From Echria macrotheca (taxonomy: Eukaryota; Ascomycota; Sordariomycetes; Sordariales; Schizotheciaceae): 64,000 nucleotides of DNA. Each line of letters begins with the position of its first letter. The stretch's first letter is position 1. Of the stretch, positions 21,403-31,250 are shown in pieces. The position numbers and the translations under genes were made by a program. The stretch covers positions 1,920,158-1,984,157 of the forward strand of contig MU839831.1 in the NCBI GenBank assembly GCA_030411725.1, in the 5' to 3' direction. The notes beneath the pieces were generated by a model, which saw only the letters and a list, made by a program, of their open reading frames with translations, made no database searches and was not told where the DNA came from.

Positions 21403-22351
21403 CTTGAGGAGCGGGTGGGAGGGGTAGTAACAGAGGCTCGGTTTGATCTGGTTGTTGGAGGATCGACGCAAAGTCGAGAGAGATGGGTTGAAGAAGGGAG
21501 AGAGGCCCAAAAGTTCCAGACCTGTGGACAGAAGGAAGTTTTGGCGGCTTCGCGGGGAGACGCTTAGCGGGTCTTGTTTGTTTTGGGCACTGGCGAGTGC
21601 AATCTTAGGTTGGGTGTCGACTCGAGTCGAGGGGCTGGATGCGACAGGCCGAGAGGTGGGTGGTCGCGGTTCTCTGAGACCCTCTTTGGGTGGGCTCCCG
21701 CCAAAGTCGCGGTCAGGGTTCTTCGTCGCGTAAATTGAACGCAAAAGAGGCAAAGACGCGTCCACTTTTTCGCAGATGGCTTGTGCGCAGCTACATCCCC
21801 ACCTGGAGCGTGCACGGTCGCCTTGACCGGCTTTTTGTGGGTCCTCGAAGTTTTTGAGCTGTTTGCTCGCCAAACTCTCGGCAACTTCAAACGCCTCTCC
21901 TTCTCCAGGAAAATCGAGACCGCGTCTCGACCATTATTGCTGAGTAAAGTGGAGCAAGCTTCTACAATAGATCATCTTTCTTCCCGGTACATATTGTGCG
22001 CTTCTGAATAGGGCAGGCTTCTTTCTTTGTTCATCGCGCTCCTCTCGTTTTTCCTAGTTCTTGCCATGCCGCTCTTTGGCAGTTCACATTGATCCTCGGA
22101 GCCACCTCGCTTTGCCGATTCGAATCGCGGTGGATGCTTCCTTGGGCACCTAATTCTTTTTCAGTTTCGCCTGATTCGCTTTTCTTTCATCGATCAATAT
22201 TCCGTTGAACGCTTGCGTTTCCGTCGCGAATCGAACTACCCCTTGACGAATCTTCGCTTCCCCCAATACCGAGTACCCAGCGAGCCTTCGAACTTCGTTC
22301 CGTTTCGAGCCCCGACAGAAATTTCCGCCGAGCCCTCAAAGTATACCAAAT
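21403..22351. promoter_or_regulatory. Divergent region ASF1/RNA14
   Basis: 949 bp between opposite start codons, most likely both promoters plus 5' leaders. A perfect 12-bp palindrome, CGATTCGAATCG, lies at 22116-22127. The RNA14 side is rich in TTCGC/CGAATC words. No gene was recognised within it. Confidence 0.5.
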
Positions 22352-25300
22352 ATGGCCGAATACGACCCAACTCATTCCGGAGGTGCTTGGGGCGAGAGTT
22401 ATGATGTGGCACAGGGCGATCAATCAGAACAGATTGCACATAGCACCTTTGAAGATCATGGCATTACACCAAGCTTATCCCTTGATGCTACAGGTGACCA
22501 GTCCCTCCACGGGACCATCGCGGAGGCTGTAGGTGGATATGGAGGAGCACCGGTCGCATCCGCTCAAGCAAAATCAGCAGTTGTCCCTGTGGTCAAGAAG
22601 CCTCGGACGGCAGGGGGTTTCCTAGTGGGAGACTCTGACTCTGAGGACGACGACGAAACGCCTGTCATTCCCCCTAGTGGGCAAGCAAAAGACGCGGCGT
22701 CTCACGCCGTGCTTTCTCCACAGCATACCATAGTTGCCAAGAAATCCACGGCTGTGTCGTCTAATGAGTCTCCCGCTCCGCAGGTGAATGTCGCGGCCAC
22801 GTCGCATGGTCTAGGAGAAGGTCAAGGCGATTCTCCAACCACTTCGGCGGCTGCGGCCGAAACGGCCCCCCAGGTGCCTCTTAACCAGCTAGCTTACTTG
22901 GAGGCTCGTGTCAGCGAGGATCCGCGCGGCGCTCTCGATCAATGGCGCGAGCTCATCGCTATATACAGAGCCAGGAACGGCATAGAGGAGTGCCGGCAAT
23001 TATACGAACGCTTCCTCGCGGTCTTCCCACAGGCGGTAGGACTCCACGTTGCCCCAAACCGCACAGGCTCAGAGCTAACAGTTCAACAGGCGGACATATG
23101 GATCGAATACCTAGAAATGGAACTGGCAGTGAACAACTTCCCGGAAGCCGAGGGGATTTTCGCAAAGTGTCTAATGGGAACTCGCAATGTTAACCTTTGG
23201 ACCAAATATCTGGATTATATCCGCCGAAGAAACGATCTCAACGACAGTACCGGACATGCTCGACAGATCGTGTCGCAAGCATACGAGTTCGTCATCGAGA
23301 ACATTGGACTGGACAAAGATTCTGGAAAGATATGGGCCGATTACATTCAGTTTATCAAATTTGGGCCAGGCAATGTGGGCGGCAGCCAATGGCAGGACCA
23401 GCAAAAGATGGACCAGCTGCGCAAGGCGTACCAGCGAGCGGTCTGTGTCCCGATATCAAACATCAACAGCCTCTGGAAAGAGTACGACCAGTTTGAAATG
23501 GGTCTCAATAAGCTCACCGGCCGCAAGTATCTCGCCGACAAGTCTTCATCTTATATGTCCGCCAAGAGCGCCAATACTGCGCTCGAGAACATCACCAGGG
23601 GGTTGAAGCGGATAACACTTCCCCGACTTCCACCCGCCCCTGGGTTCGACGGTGACCAGGAGTATCTCGAGCAGGTCGAAATCTGGAAAAAGTGGATTGC
23701 CTGGGAGAAGTCGGACCCGTTGGAGCTGAGAGAGGATAAGGAGCAGCCTGGAGTGTACCAAAAGCGGATTCTTTACGTCTACAACCAGGCCCTCATGTCA
23801 CTACGGTTTTGGCCCGAGATGTGGGTTGACGCGGCCCAGTGGTGTCTCGATGAGAACGTCACAACTGTCGAAAACAAGGTCACCAAGGACGGAAACGCTT
23901 ACGCCTTGGAATTCCTTTTGAAAGGCATCGAGGCCAACCCCGAGAGTGTTCTGCTGGCGTACAAGCATGCCGACTTTATCGAGTCGACTTACCCCGTCGA
24001 GGAGAATGATGATGCCAAGATAGCTCGAGGTCTAGCCGTCAAAGCGCCATACCAGAAAGTCCTTGACACGCTGTACGGCATCGTCAAGAATCTCAAAGAT
24101 CGGGAGACCGCAGAAATCGCCCAGATCCAGAAGATGAGCGCTGCCCAAGATGCCGCCGCTCAGAAACCCGGAAACGAGGATGATGAAGACGACGATGACG
24201 GTGCCCGGGTTCAAAAGGATACGAGCGCGACGGATGCCAAGATAAAGCTCATCCAGCAGGGCTTCGCCGCCCAGACTCAACTCCTGTCTCGGACAATCTC
24301 ATTTGTCTGGATCGCGCTGATCCGCGCTATGCGCCGCATTCAGGGCAAAGGAAAGCCGGGTACTGAGCTTGGCGGCATGCGACAGGCCTTCACGGATGCT
24401 CGTCAGCGAGGCCGTCTCACAAGCGACGTGTATGCGGCTGTCGCCCAGCTGGAGTGGACCATCTACAAAGACCCGGCTGGCGGAAAGATCTTCGACCGAG
24501 GTGCTCGCCTCTTTCCTGAAGACGAGTATTTCACCCTAGAGAACATCAAATATCTGCATTCGCGAGATGACTTCACCAGTGAGACCCTCCTGAATTTCCT
24601 ATGCGGAATGATCTTTGCTGACCGTCTTCAGATGCCCGAGTCCTTTTCGAGACTGTCGTCAACAGGCTCACCCAGAAGCCGGAACTTGTCCACAAAGCGA
24701 AGCCCCTCTATGCTTACTTCCACAAATACGAGTCCCAGTTTGGCGAGCTGTCCCAGATCGCCAAGTTGGAGAAGCGGATGAGAGAGTTGTTTCCGGAGGA
24801 CCCAAAGCTTGCCCACTTTGGCGCTCGATACTCGACTGAGAAGTTCGATCCCATCGCGGCACGCATCATCGTGTCCCCGATGACACAATTGCGGCCCAAG
24901 GTAATGCCATCGATAGAGCAGCCGACGTCGCTCCCGAATTCGCCTCGACCACTGCCGTTGCCAGCGAGGCACAGTCCTCATCCTCAGTTTCTGCCGGTTA
25001 CTAATTCCCCTAAGCGGCCTCTGGCCATTGACGACTTTGAAGAACCGCCCCGTAAGATCCAGCGGAACGATGGGCAGGAATTTCAGCGTGGCGCCTCTCC
25101 GCTGAAAGGAGCAGCAGGTCGTCGTCTCGACCAGCAGCGCCGCCTGCAAGGACATACCGGTGCTGCATACACCGCCACTCCGGCACCGATTGCCCGCGAC
25201 ATCACCTTTTTGATTAGCCAGATTCCCAGAGCCGAGACGTACGACTACCACCGCATCAATCCCGGCAAGATGGTGAATCTTGTCCGTGATACTCACGTTC

Positions 25301-25728
25301 CGGAGTACGGTGCATGGAAGAGTGGCAGAGATGGCGGCCACCATAACCGCCAGGTTTCTGCTGACTATGGTGGCGCATTCAGTCTGCAGAACAGGGACTC
25401 GCCTGGCCCTCAGGGTCGTCCAATGAGTCCTTATATGGGAGAAAGCGCTCGAGGGCGCATGACCGCCGGCACTGGCACGTATCGTCAATCTTCCCTGCGT
25501 CCAGGATCCAGTGGATCTTACGAGCCGCCGCCGGCATACCCTCAGCAAATTGCCCCTTCACAGTATGCGCCGCAGCCACAGCCTACGCCGTCTGGGCAGT
25601 TCGACTCGGGTAATTGGCAACCGCCCTATGGTGCTCCGGCGCCTGCCAGCTACGGCGCTCCACCTCCTCCGGCAAGCTATGGCCAAGGGCCTCCGCCCCT
25701 TGGGCAAGGCTATCGATACCAGTATTAG
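22352..25728 (+). CDS. RNA14: mRNA 3'-end-processing protein RNA14 (CstF77-like)
   Basis: Two exons, 22352-24578 and 24632-25728; the 53-nt intron (GTGAGA donor, GCTGAC branch, CTTCAG acceptor) joins DDFT to NARVLFETVVNRLTQ. 1107 residues. After ~170 residues of acidic/Ser-rich lead (GDSDSEDDDETPVIPP) comes the HAT-repeat superhelix: YLEARVSEDPRGALDQWREL, ADIWIEYLEMELAVNNFPEA, NLWTKYLDYIRRRNDLND and SLWKEYDQFEMGLNKLTGRK. The last ~300 residues are Pro/Gln/Tyr-rich with a short conserved stretch (ARDITFLISQIPRAETYDY), where the Rna15-binding 'monkeytail' would sit. Rna14 dimerises as the scaffold of cleavage factor IA. Without the intron the frame breaks at about 24580. CFT2, in the same 3'-processing machinery, lies 20 kb away. 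Confidence 0.94.
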
Positions 25729-27241
25729 GAGGCGTATTATAGCCCACCTCGGCATTGAGGGTCAACTGTGCTGAAGAGGCAATTCAGATGAGTCGAACAC
25801 AAGTCAACCCGCATTGCATGTAACAGCGAAGGGAGGAAGAGCGTTCTCACATCCAGGGTGTGGATGATGATGCAAGCTTGTGTAATTGTAAGGACAGCGG
25901 GTTGCGGTGGTTTGTGTTTGCTTTGTTTGCGCGCCCGCAGAAGAGCTAGGGGCATTTGCGCATTAATTGCATTTGCGTCAGGCGTTGGTGGTTGAATGGC
26001 AATCCCATCGAGTTCAGGGGGCTGCTTCTCAGGTAGCCATAGCGAGACAAATCTATTCCTGTGTATTGCTGAAGAACATAGCAGTGACTTCGCGATATGT
26101 CGATGTGGTGACTGCTACGAAACCTTCGATTCATCCAGAGTTTGTAGTGAACAGCGCAGTGGCGAGGTGACGAGAAGAGAGTGATGAGATGGTATATAGA
26201 GTAATGATTCGATGACTGACTGCGCACCACATCATCGACATCAAGATCGGGCCGAGCTTGTACTGGAGATCCGGCATCCCCTTCCTGGTTTGAGTCGTTG
26301 GTCTCATGTTCTCTTGCCAGAGCTTGTCTCCTCCATGACAGAAAGGGGTACCCTCTGATTCGAGCTGACAGCATGCAGTTTCCCTTCTCGCCCTTCCTGC
26401 CGCCGCGCTTTCCACTGATCCCATGCGCTCTTGCGGTTTGAGCTTCGCGATGGTGCGGACGAAGACAAAATGGTATCGGTTTGAGGCATGGTACTTGCCT
26501 CGCTGTCTTTCTCAAATCTGGTGACGTCTGCAAATCGTCTCAAGATTTGCATGTGCAAAGGTTGCCGCGACAATATAAAAGCTGGCTCCTGGTACGTTTC
26601 TTCCTCCCAGCATTCTCACCAGCATCACTCACTGATTCGGACCCCGACGAAGCCGCCCGAGCACTTTTCACCCTCGGACGAGAATAGCACCAATCTCTTA
26701 GTCTCAGCAGCCAGACCTTGGAGAGCGTGTCCATCCAGTGCCGCCACTACCTATGCAACTCGCACACCTCGGAATCAGGTTTATTAGTGCCTGTTCCCCG
26801 GCTTGCCTGAGCCGCTTAGACTCGATGACAAGGGGAATAGCATCGGGCATGCCAAGCCAAACAAGCTCCAACGCCGCGCGCTCGGGTATGCGCTGATTCT
26901 GACGTGGCGCCACTCCGACATCCGCGACTTGCCGCCTCGAGGCAGCCGAGGTCGAAGAGGACGTTCCTGGAAATGCGCAGGTCCAAGGCTGAAAAGGAGC
27001 ACCACTCACTCGTCAACGTGTTTCAGACATGGGAGACATCATTGAACGAAACAGGCACGGAAAACGGACTTAAGACTTCCCACATCTGTGCCCGCAACTA
27101 CAGCACTACGATCTGCCCGAATCAGCCGATGCTTGACCAGACCGAATCCACCTAGGCGTAGTGCCTTGACAAGCTCGAGTATCGAATGAACCGAGGATCA
27201 CGAACGAAGACACACGAAGACACAGCCGCGTGGAACGATAT
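25729..27241. other. Gene-poor region, left part
   Basis: No gene was recognised. A 61-residue minus-strand reading frame from an ATG at 26489 (ending at 26304; contains SAWDQWKARRQEGREGK) could be real but has no supporting family resemblance. A TATA-like CAATATAAAAGC lies near 26570 on the plus strand, with no recognisable gene downstream of it. The first few hundred bases after 25728 are RNA14 3' flank. Confidence 0.4.
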
Positions 27242-27682
27242 ATGCCCGCACCGTCATCGCGTTCTAGCCATCTACGCTCAACCTCGAAAAACATCTATCT
27301 CTCCTTGACCGGCCCCAAAGCTAGTCCAGGCAGCATTTTGGCGATTCTCCATCACTGTTCCCGATGCTTACCTACTTCAAATATCGGTTCGGGCCATCCT
27401 TGGCGAGCTCATGCTCAGCGATGTGCGCCGCCCAACACAGCCCGCCGCCCAACACAACCCGTTTGGCGAGAGTGTGTCTTGGGGATTCACAGGTTTAATG
27501 GCCCAGAAAAGTAAGTTTACCCTTGGATTTTTTTTTTATGTGTGTGTCTGTGCTAACGATTCTGCTTGACGTTGTGTAGACCAAAATTGTCGGCCGCCAA
27601 CATTATCCCGTACGTTCCGGGATGTGGCGTACCTATGTCTCCCTTCATACAGCAGTGGACGTTCAGAAGCAGTGAGGCATAG
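27242..27682 (+). CDS. Possible two-exon hypothetical protein, unrecognised
   Basis: I do not recognise this product. Exon 27242-27510 can be joined to 27580-27682 through a 69-nt intron with textbook signals: GTAAGT donor, GCTAAC branch point and TAG acceptor after a pyrimidine-bearing stretch. The join gives an uninterrupted 123-residue frame from MPAPSSRSSHL to a TAG stop at 27680, crossing the junction as FNGPEKPKLSAANIIPY. The composition is Ser/Pro/Arg-rich in exon 1 and more ordered in exon 2. The next feature downstream is a decayed malic-enzyme fragment, so this could itself be part of a dead gene. The splice site is the only strong evidence. Confidence 0.28.
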
Positions 27683-27739
27683 GAGAGACGTCGTCGTGTC
27701 CGAGTTGTTGGTGGGATAGATCTAAACCCACGTGCTTAT

Positions 27740-27955
27740 GGGATCCGCGGCGACAAGCTTGCCGAGCACAAGAAGTACTTTGCCCGGACCGACAACAACG
27801 GCCACCAGTTCCGCACCACCCTCGAGGAGGTCATCTAGTACGTCAAGCCCGCGGCTCTGGTCGGCCTGACGGCCACACCTTTGGCGTCTTCACCGAATCC
27901 GTCGTCCGCGGCGCTCAAAGCCTCGGTCGACGCTGGCGGCCTGGGCCGTCGGTCA
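27740..27955 (+). pseudogene. Malic enzyme fragment, decayed
   Basis: A ~215-bp remnant of the C-terminal half of an NAD(P)-dependent malic enzyme (oxidative decarboxylation of malate to pyruvate). The frame from 27740 reads RGDKLAEHKKYFAR, then TLEEVI, then an in-frame TAG at 27836-27838 where the family continues with YVKP. It resumes as YVKPAALVGLTA, shifts frame to give TFGVFTESVV, and shifts again to give ALKASVDAGGLGRR. All pieces are in family order, so at least one nonsense change and two frameshifts have occurred. Neither the upstream catalytic domain nor the downstream FPLSNPT-type block was found, so it is truncated at both ends. The segment is more GC-rich than its surroundings. 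The source family is recognised from memory of its conserved blocks. Confidence 0.75.
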
Positions 27956-28995
27956 CCGTGAAGATCGTCATACGGATGCCAACCGTTGGGATCCTTGCCG
28001 GGGAGACAGTCTGGCCGAAGGTGACCGCGCGCTTACCGAAAGCTCTGCTACAGGAAAACAAAAACTCGACAATAAGTACGACAATAAGCTTGAACGGAAG
28101 AAGAAGGAGAACCGCGATAAGGCACGACGGTCATTACATACGGACCCGGAGCGGCAGCCAGCCAGCCGGTATCCAAGACGGTGACGAAGCCGACCGATAC
28201 CCCACCTACCTGGTACCCGCCCACCATATACGACATGACAAGCAAATGCGTGGTGGTAGGAAAGGAGAGCAGAGAGGGAATGCGGTCGAGGAGCAGGACA
28301 TCAAGCGGGAGCAGGAGACGGGTACGGAGTGATGTGCGGGGAGAGGTCACTATGTTGGACTGGGAGGACAGTGTGTACTGGGTGGGCCGGTAGGCATAGA
28401 CGTTCTTCTTCAGGGGATTGGATGTTGTACGATGTGTGAATGACGCTGAATAGAATTGTCGACGAGCTGTTCGCCAACGGGCTGAGGTGTGTTCAGGACT
28501 AGACGGTTTTTGTATTGTGTAGAGGCGCAGTCTTTTCTCACCTCGCAGCGTACTAGCAGCGTTTCCCCCTGGATAGTATCGAGTAGACTAGTGCATCACT
28601 TCGGCCTTTGAGTTTAGGGTCCCCTACCTCGCAGGGACAATGTCCCCTTCGGTGTAAGGCAAATAATGATAACATCCTGTGAAGGTGGGCTGGTCGTTGC
28701 CCTCTCTCCTATCTCGGAAACGCGCGCAGGATATTGCACACTGGAAAGGAGGGGTGCCTTCTGATGTTAGGTAGCTGGTAGTGTGTATTTTCCAACGACG
28801 TGTCTGCTTGCAACGCCCCTAAGATATAAATGTCTTGAAAAGGGCGCCTCTGAAATTATTGGGATAGGTATTGATGCCGACACCGCGTCCGCATTGTTTG
28901 CCTCGGATCGCCGGAGGTCATGATATCGACGTTTTTCCTTGCTAGCCCCTTGGAATTGGATGGACGATGAATAAGATGGTGTGGTTTGGATGGAA
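27956..28995. other. Gene-poor region, middle part
   Basis: About 1 kb with no recognisable gene. A 124-residue open frame at 27958-28332 starts on the edge of the malic-enzyme relic and has no family resemblance, so it is not called. Confidence 0.4.
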
Positions 28996-29139
28996 ATGAT
29001 GCATGACAATAGTAGACAGGTAGGATTGTTGGAAAATGGAATCGCTGGAGGAGGGATGAGAGGTGGTATGATGCATGACAATAGTAGACAGGTAGGATTG
29101 ATGGAAAATAAAACCACTAGACGAGGGATGAGAGGCGGT
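28996..29139 (+). repeat. 72-bp tandem duplication, two copies
   Basis: Copy 1 (28996-29067) and copy 2 (29068-29139) both run from ATGATGCATGACAATAGTAG, through ACAGGTAGGATTG and GGAAAAT, to GGGATGAGAGG. They differ at only about a dozen positions, clustered in the middle. The period is exactly 72 bp, so any open frame through it repeats every 24 codons; those frames look incidental. Confidence 0.9.
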
Positions 29140-30295
29140 ATGGTGCGTATGAGAGATTACAGACAATTATTAAGAAATCAGGTACTCAATCTCATCCAGT
29201 CTTTGGGAAGTGTCCTCAAGAGTATTTTGGTAGAATAGTATTGTTTGTTGTTCATGGGATGAGTTGGGGGATGGGAAAATGGATATTGGCAGCAGCACTT
29301 GGGCCCTCCCTAGCTGTTGGCTGTTCTGAGGCGCTGCCCCCTTTTTTGTTGATTGATATACATGTCACTGAGCAGGTGCGCGTCGTTGCAGTCAAAACTT
29401 TACAGAGCGTCCAGCTCGGGCGTGGGCGGTTTCCCTGGATGTCATGGTCAATCTTTGTCCTGGGGAAGGGGGTGATGTCCGCGCTGGGGAGACTTGGCAG
29501 TTGCGAATGCTTCGTTTTTGACGGTTGGGGGATGAGCATTGACGACGCGCTGAGGAGCGTCTGGACTTGTCGTTGTCGAGGAGGCTTCTTGGGATTCTGG
29601 GCTTTATGGGCATCGGATGGAGGTCTATGGTCGTGGTGTTATAGTGATGGGATTATTGGGCGTTGGTGGCATTATTAGAGGGGTCTGGGCATCGGGATGG
29701 GCTCTGATCAGAGAGAGCTGGGTTGCACATCCCATGAGCAGGAAGCCAGTCTGTGTACACGGGGAAGCTGGAGAGAAGGTGAGATATTTGATATGGGAGG
29801 CTGGGATGGCGGTAGAATCCGAGACCATTGAAGGTCACTCAAATCTCTAAATATCTACGGCTCAGGAGTTCCAACATTGAGGTTGGTGATGATGCTGGGG
29901 ATTTAAGCTTGTCAAGACCGCCAAGATAGGGGTTCCAAGATAGGGGTTCTGGTCCAGACAGGCAGATAGATCACATTTCAGAGGTGTTTGAGTTGAATAC
30001 TGTAGTGGACTGGTGATTTTCCCACGAGGAGTCCTTTCCATCCATACGTTATCATTGCCCAATCCGACTTCCTCAAGGGAAAGATGGAAACGGCCCCAGC
30101 TCCTTTCCCAACAATGGCTCGTACATTGTTTCGCTATTCATATCTCTGCCAGATCGGTTACGAATCATCCCAACACCAAATTCGGACACCACCCTCTGCC
30201 AACTCTCCAAATTGCTCCGAAGTGAGTAAACAAACCCCTTACTCGCCCCTTCCGTTGCCAGACTGTAATCAACACTCACCGAAATCCTCTTTGTT
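29140..30295. other. Gene-poor region, right part
   Basis: No gene was recognised in about 1.15 kb. It includes a perfect 14-bp tandem pair, CCAAGATAGGGGTT, at 29921-29934 and 29935-29948. The longest open frame (29241-29678, 145 codons) is compositionally unlike the neighbouring genes and is not called. Confidence 0.4.
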
Positions 30296-30478
30296 CATCT
30301 TATCTTTCCCATGGTCAGCTTGCCTCTCACACCGAAGTAGGCCAGCAAGGTGCACTTGATTGCCATCTTATCATCGTGGTCACCTTACCTACAGACCGAA
30401 CAGTCCAGCAAGGTACACTCGATTGCCATCTCATCATCGTGGTCACCTTACTTCCACACCGAAGCCGGCCAGGAAGGC
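30296..30478 (+). repeat. Three imperfect ~63-bp tandem repeats upstream of the Argonaute TATA box
   Basis: Units begin CATCTTATC/CATCTCATC near 30296, 30364 and 30427. They share GTGGTCACCTTAC (or its diverged form), ACACCGAA, GGCCAGCAAGG and GCACTTGATTGC in the same order. Copies 2 and 3 are the closest pair; copy 1 is more diverged. The array ends about 70 bp before a TATA box, so it lies where upstream activating sequences would be. CTTATC is a GATA-factor core on the minus strand. Confidence 0.8.
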
Positions 30479-30550
30479 GCACCCTCTTTTTCACCCCTTC
30501 TTTCCGTGGACCTGCCAGCTCCTGCCCCCATGGCCCTCCTCCCCTCTGGG

Positions 30551-30559
30551 TATAAATAT
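30551..30559 (+). promoter_or_regulatory. TATA box, Argonaute gene
   Basis: GGGTATAAATATT followed by about 120 bp of C/T-rich sequence (CTCCACCCTCTTCCTCTTC...), a typical fungal core promoter and start region. It lies ~700 bp upstream of the Argonaute ATG, with two apparent leader introns between. Confidence 0.65.
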
Positions 30560-30688
30560 TCCCTTCCTCCACCCTCTTCCTCTTCTTTTCCTCCTCACAC
30601 CACCACCCACTTCACCACTCACTTCTATCTCCCCATTCTTCAACCACCTCAACCACTCCACCACTCTCTATTTCTCGCTCTATCGAAG

Positions 30689-31241
30689 GTAAGTCACCAC
30701 GCCGTACCACATTCCTGCCATCTCCCACATTTCCACACTCCCATATTCTCTCCCGCGGTGAGCCCTGGCTGCACGCAAAATCCCCCACATTCTCCCTTCT
30801 CCGTCACCAAGTCTCTGGTCTCCAGAGAGAGCAGTTCACTGGTCAGCGTTCGCGTCAAATCATCTCCTGCCTTGACTCAACGCTGAACCATTCGCATTGC
30901 CCCGAGTCACACTATTGCGAGCTGTCTTGCAGTCAGTCCCAAACACCAGTTTGGCCTGTTTGTCCCGTACAGGCAGCATTAGTTTGCTCTGAGCACGCAT
31001 TTGATTCTTATATCGCAACCGCTGCTCCCTTCTGTCTCGTCTTCATCCTCCCTCAGCACATCCATTTGTCGCTTCTCTAGCCTCCATTTCAATCACCACT
31101 CTGCCACGTTGGCTAACTCTCATTGTGAAAAGCAACCTTCAACGGATCCAATTCCGCTCAACCAATCTCGACCAGATCAACTACGTAAGTACTTTTCCCA
31201 ATCAGACCCGACAGGCGACATCTAACACATGATTTACATAG
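30689..31241 (+). other. Intron-containing 5' leader of the Argonaute gene
   Basis: A GTAAGT donor follows TATCGAAG at 30689; its acceptor is not certain (CCGTACAG near 30972 is one candidate). A second leader intron is clear at 31185-31241: GTAAGT donor, CTAACAC branch, TTACATAG acceptor, 57 nt. It ends only nine bases before the ATG. Leader introns are inferred from consensus and from the distance between the TATA box and the start codon. Confidence 0.6.
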
Positions 31242-31250
31242 ATCGTCACC

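Noticed and set aside
24579..24631. Apparent frameshift in RNA14
   Set aside because: It is explained by a normal 53-nt intron (GTGAGA donor, GCTGAC branch, CTTCAG acceptor) that restores NARVLFETVVNRL.
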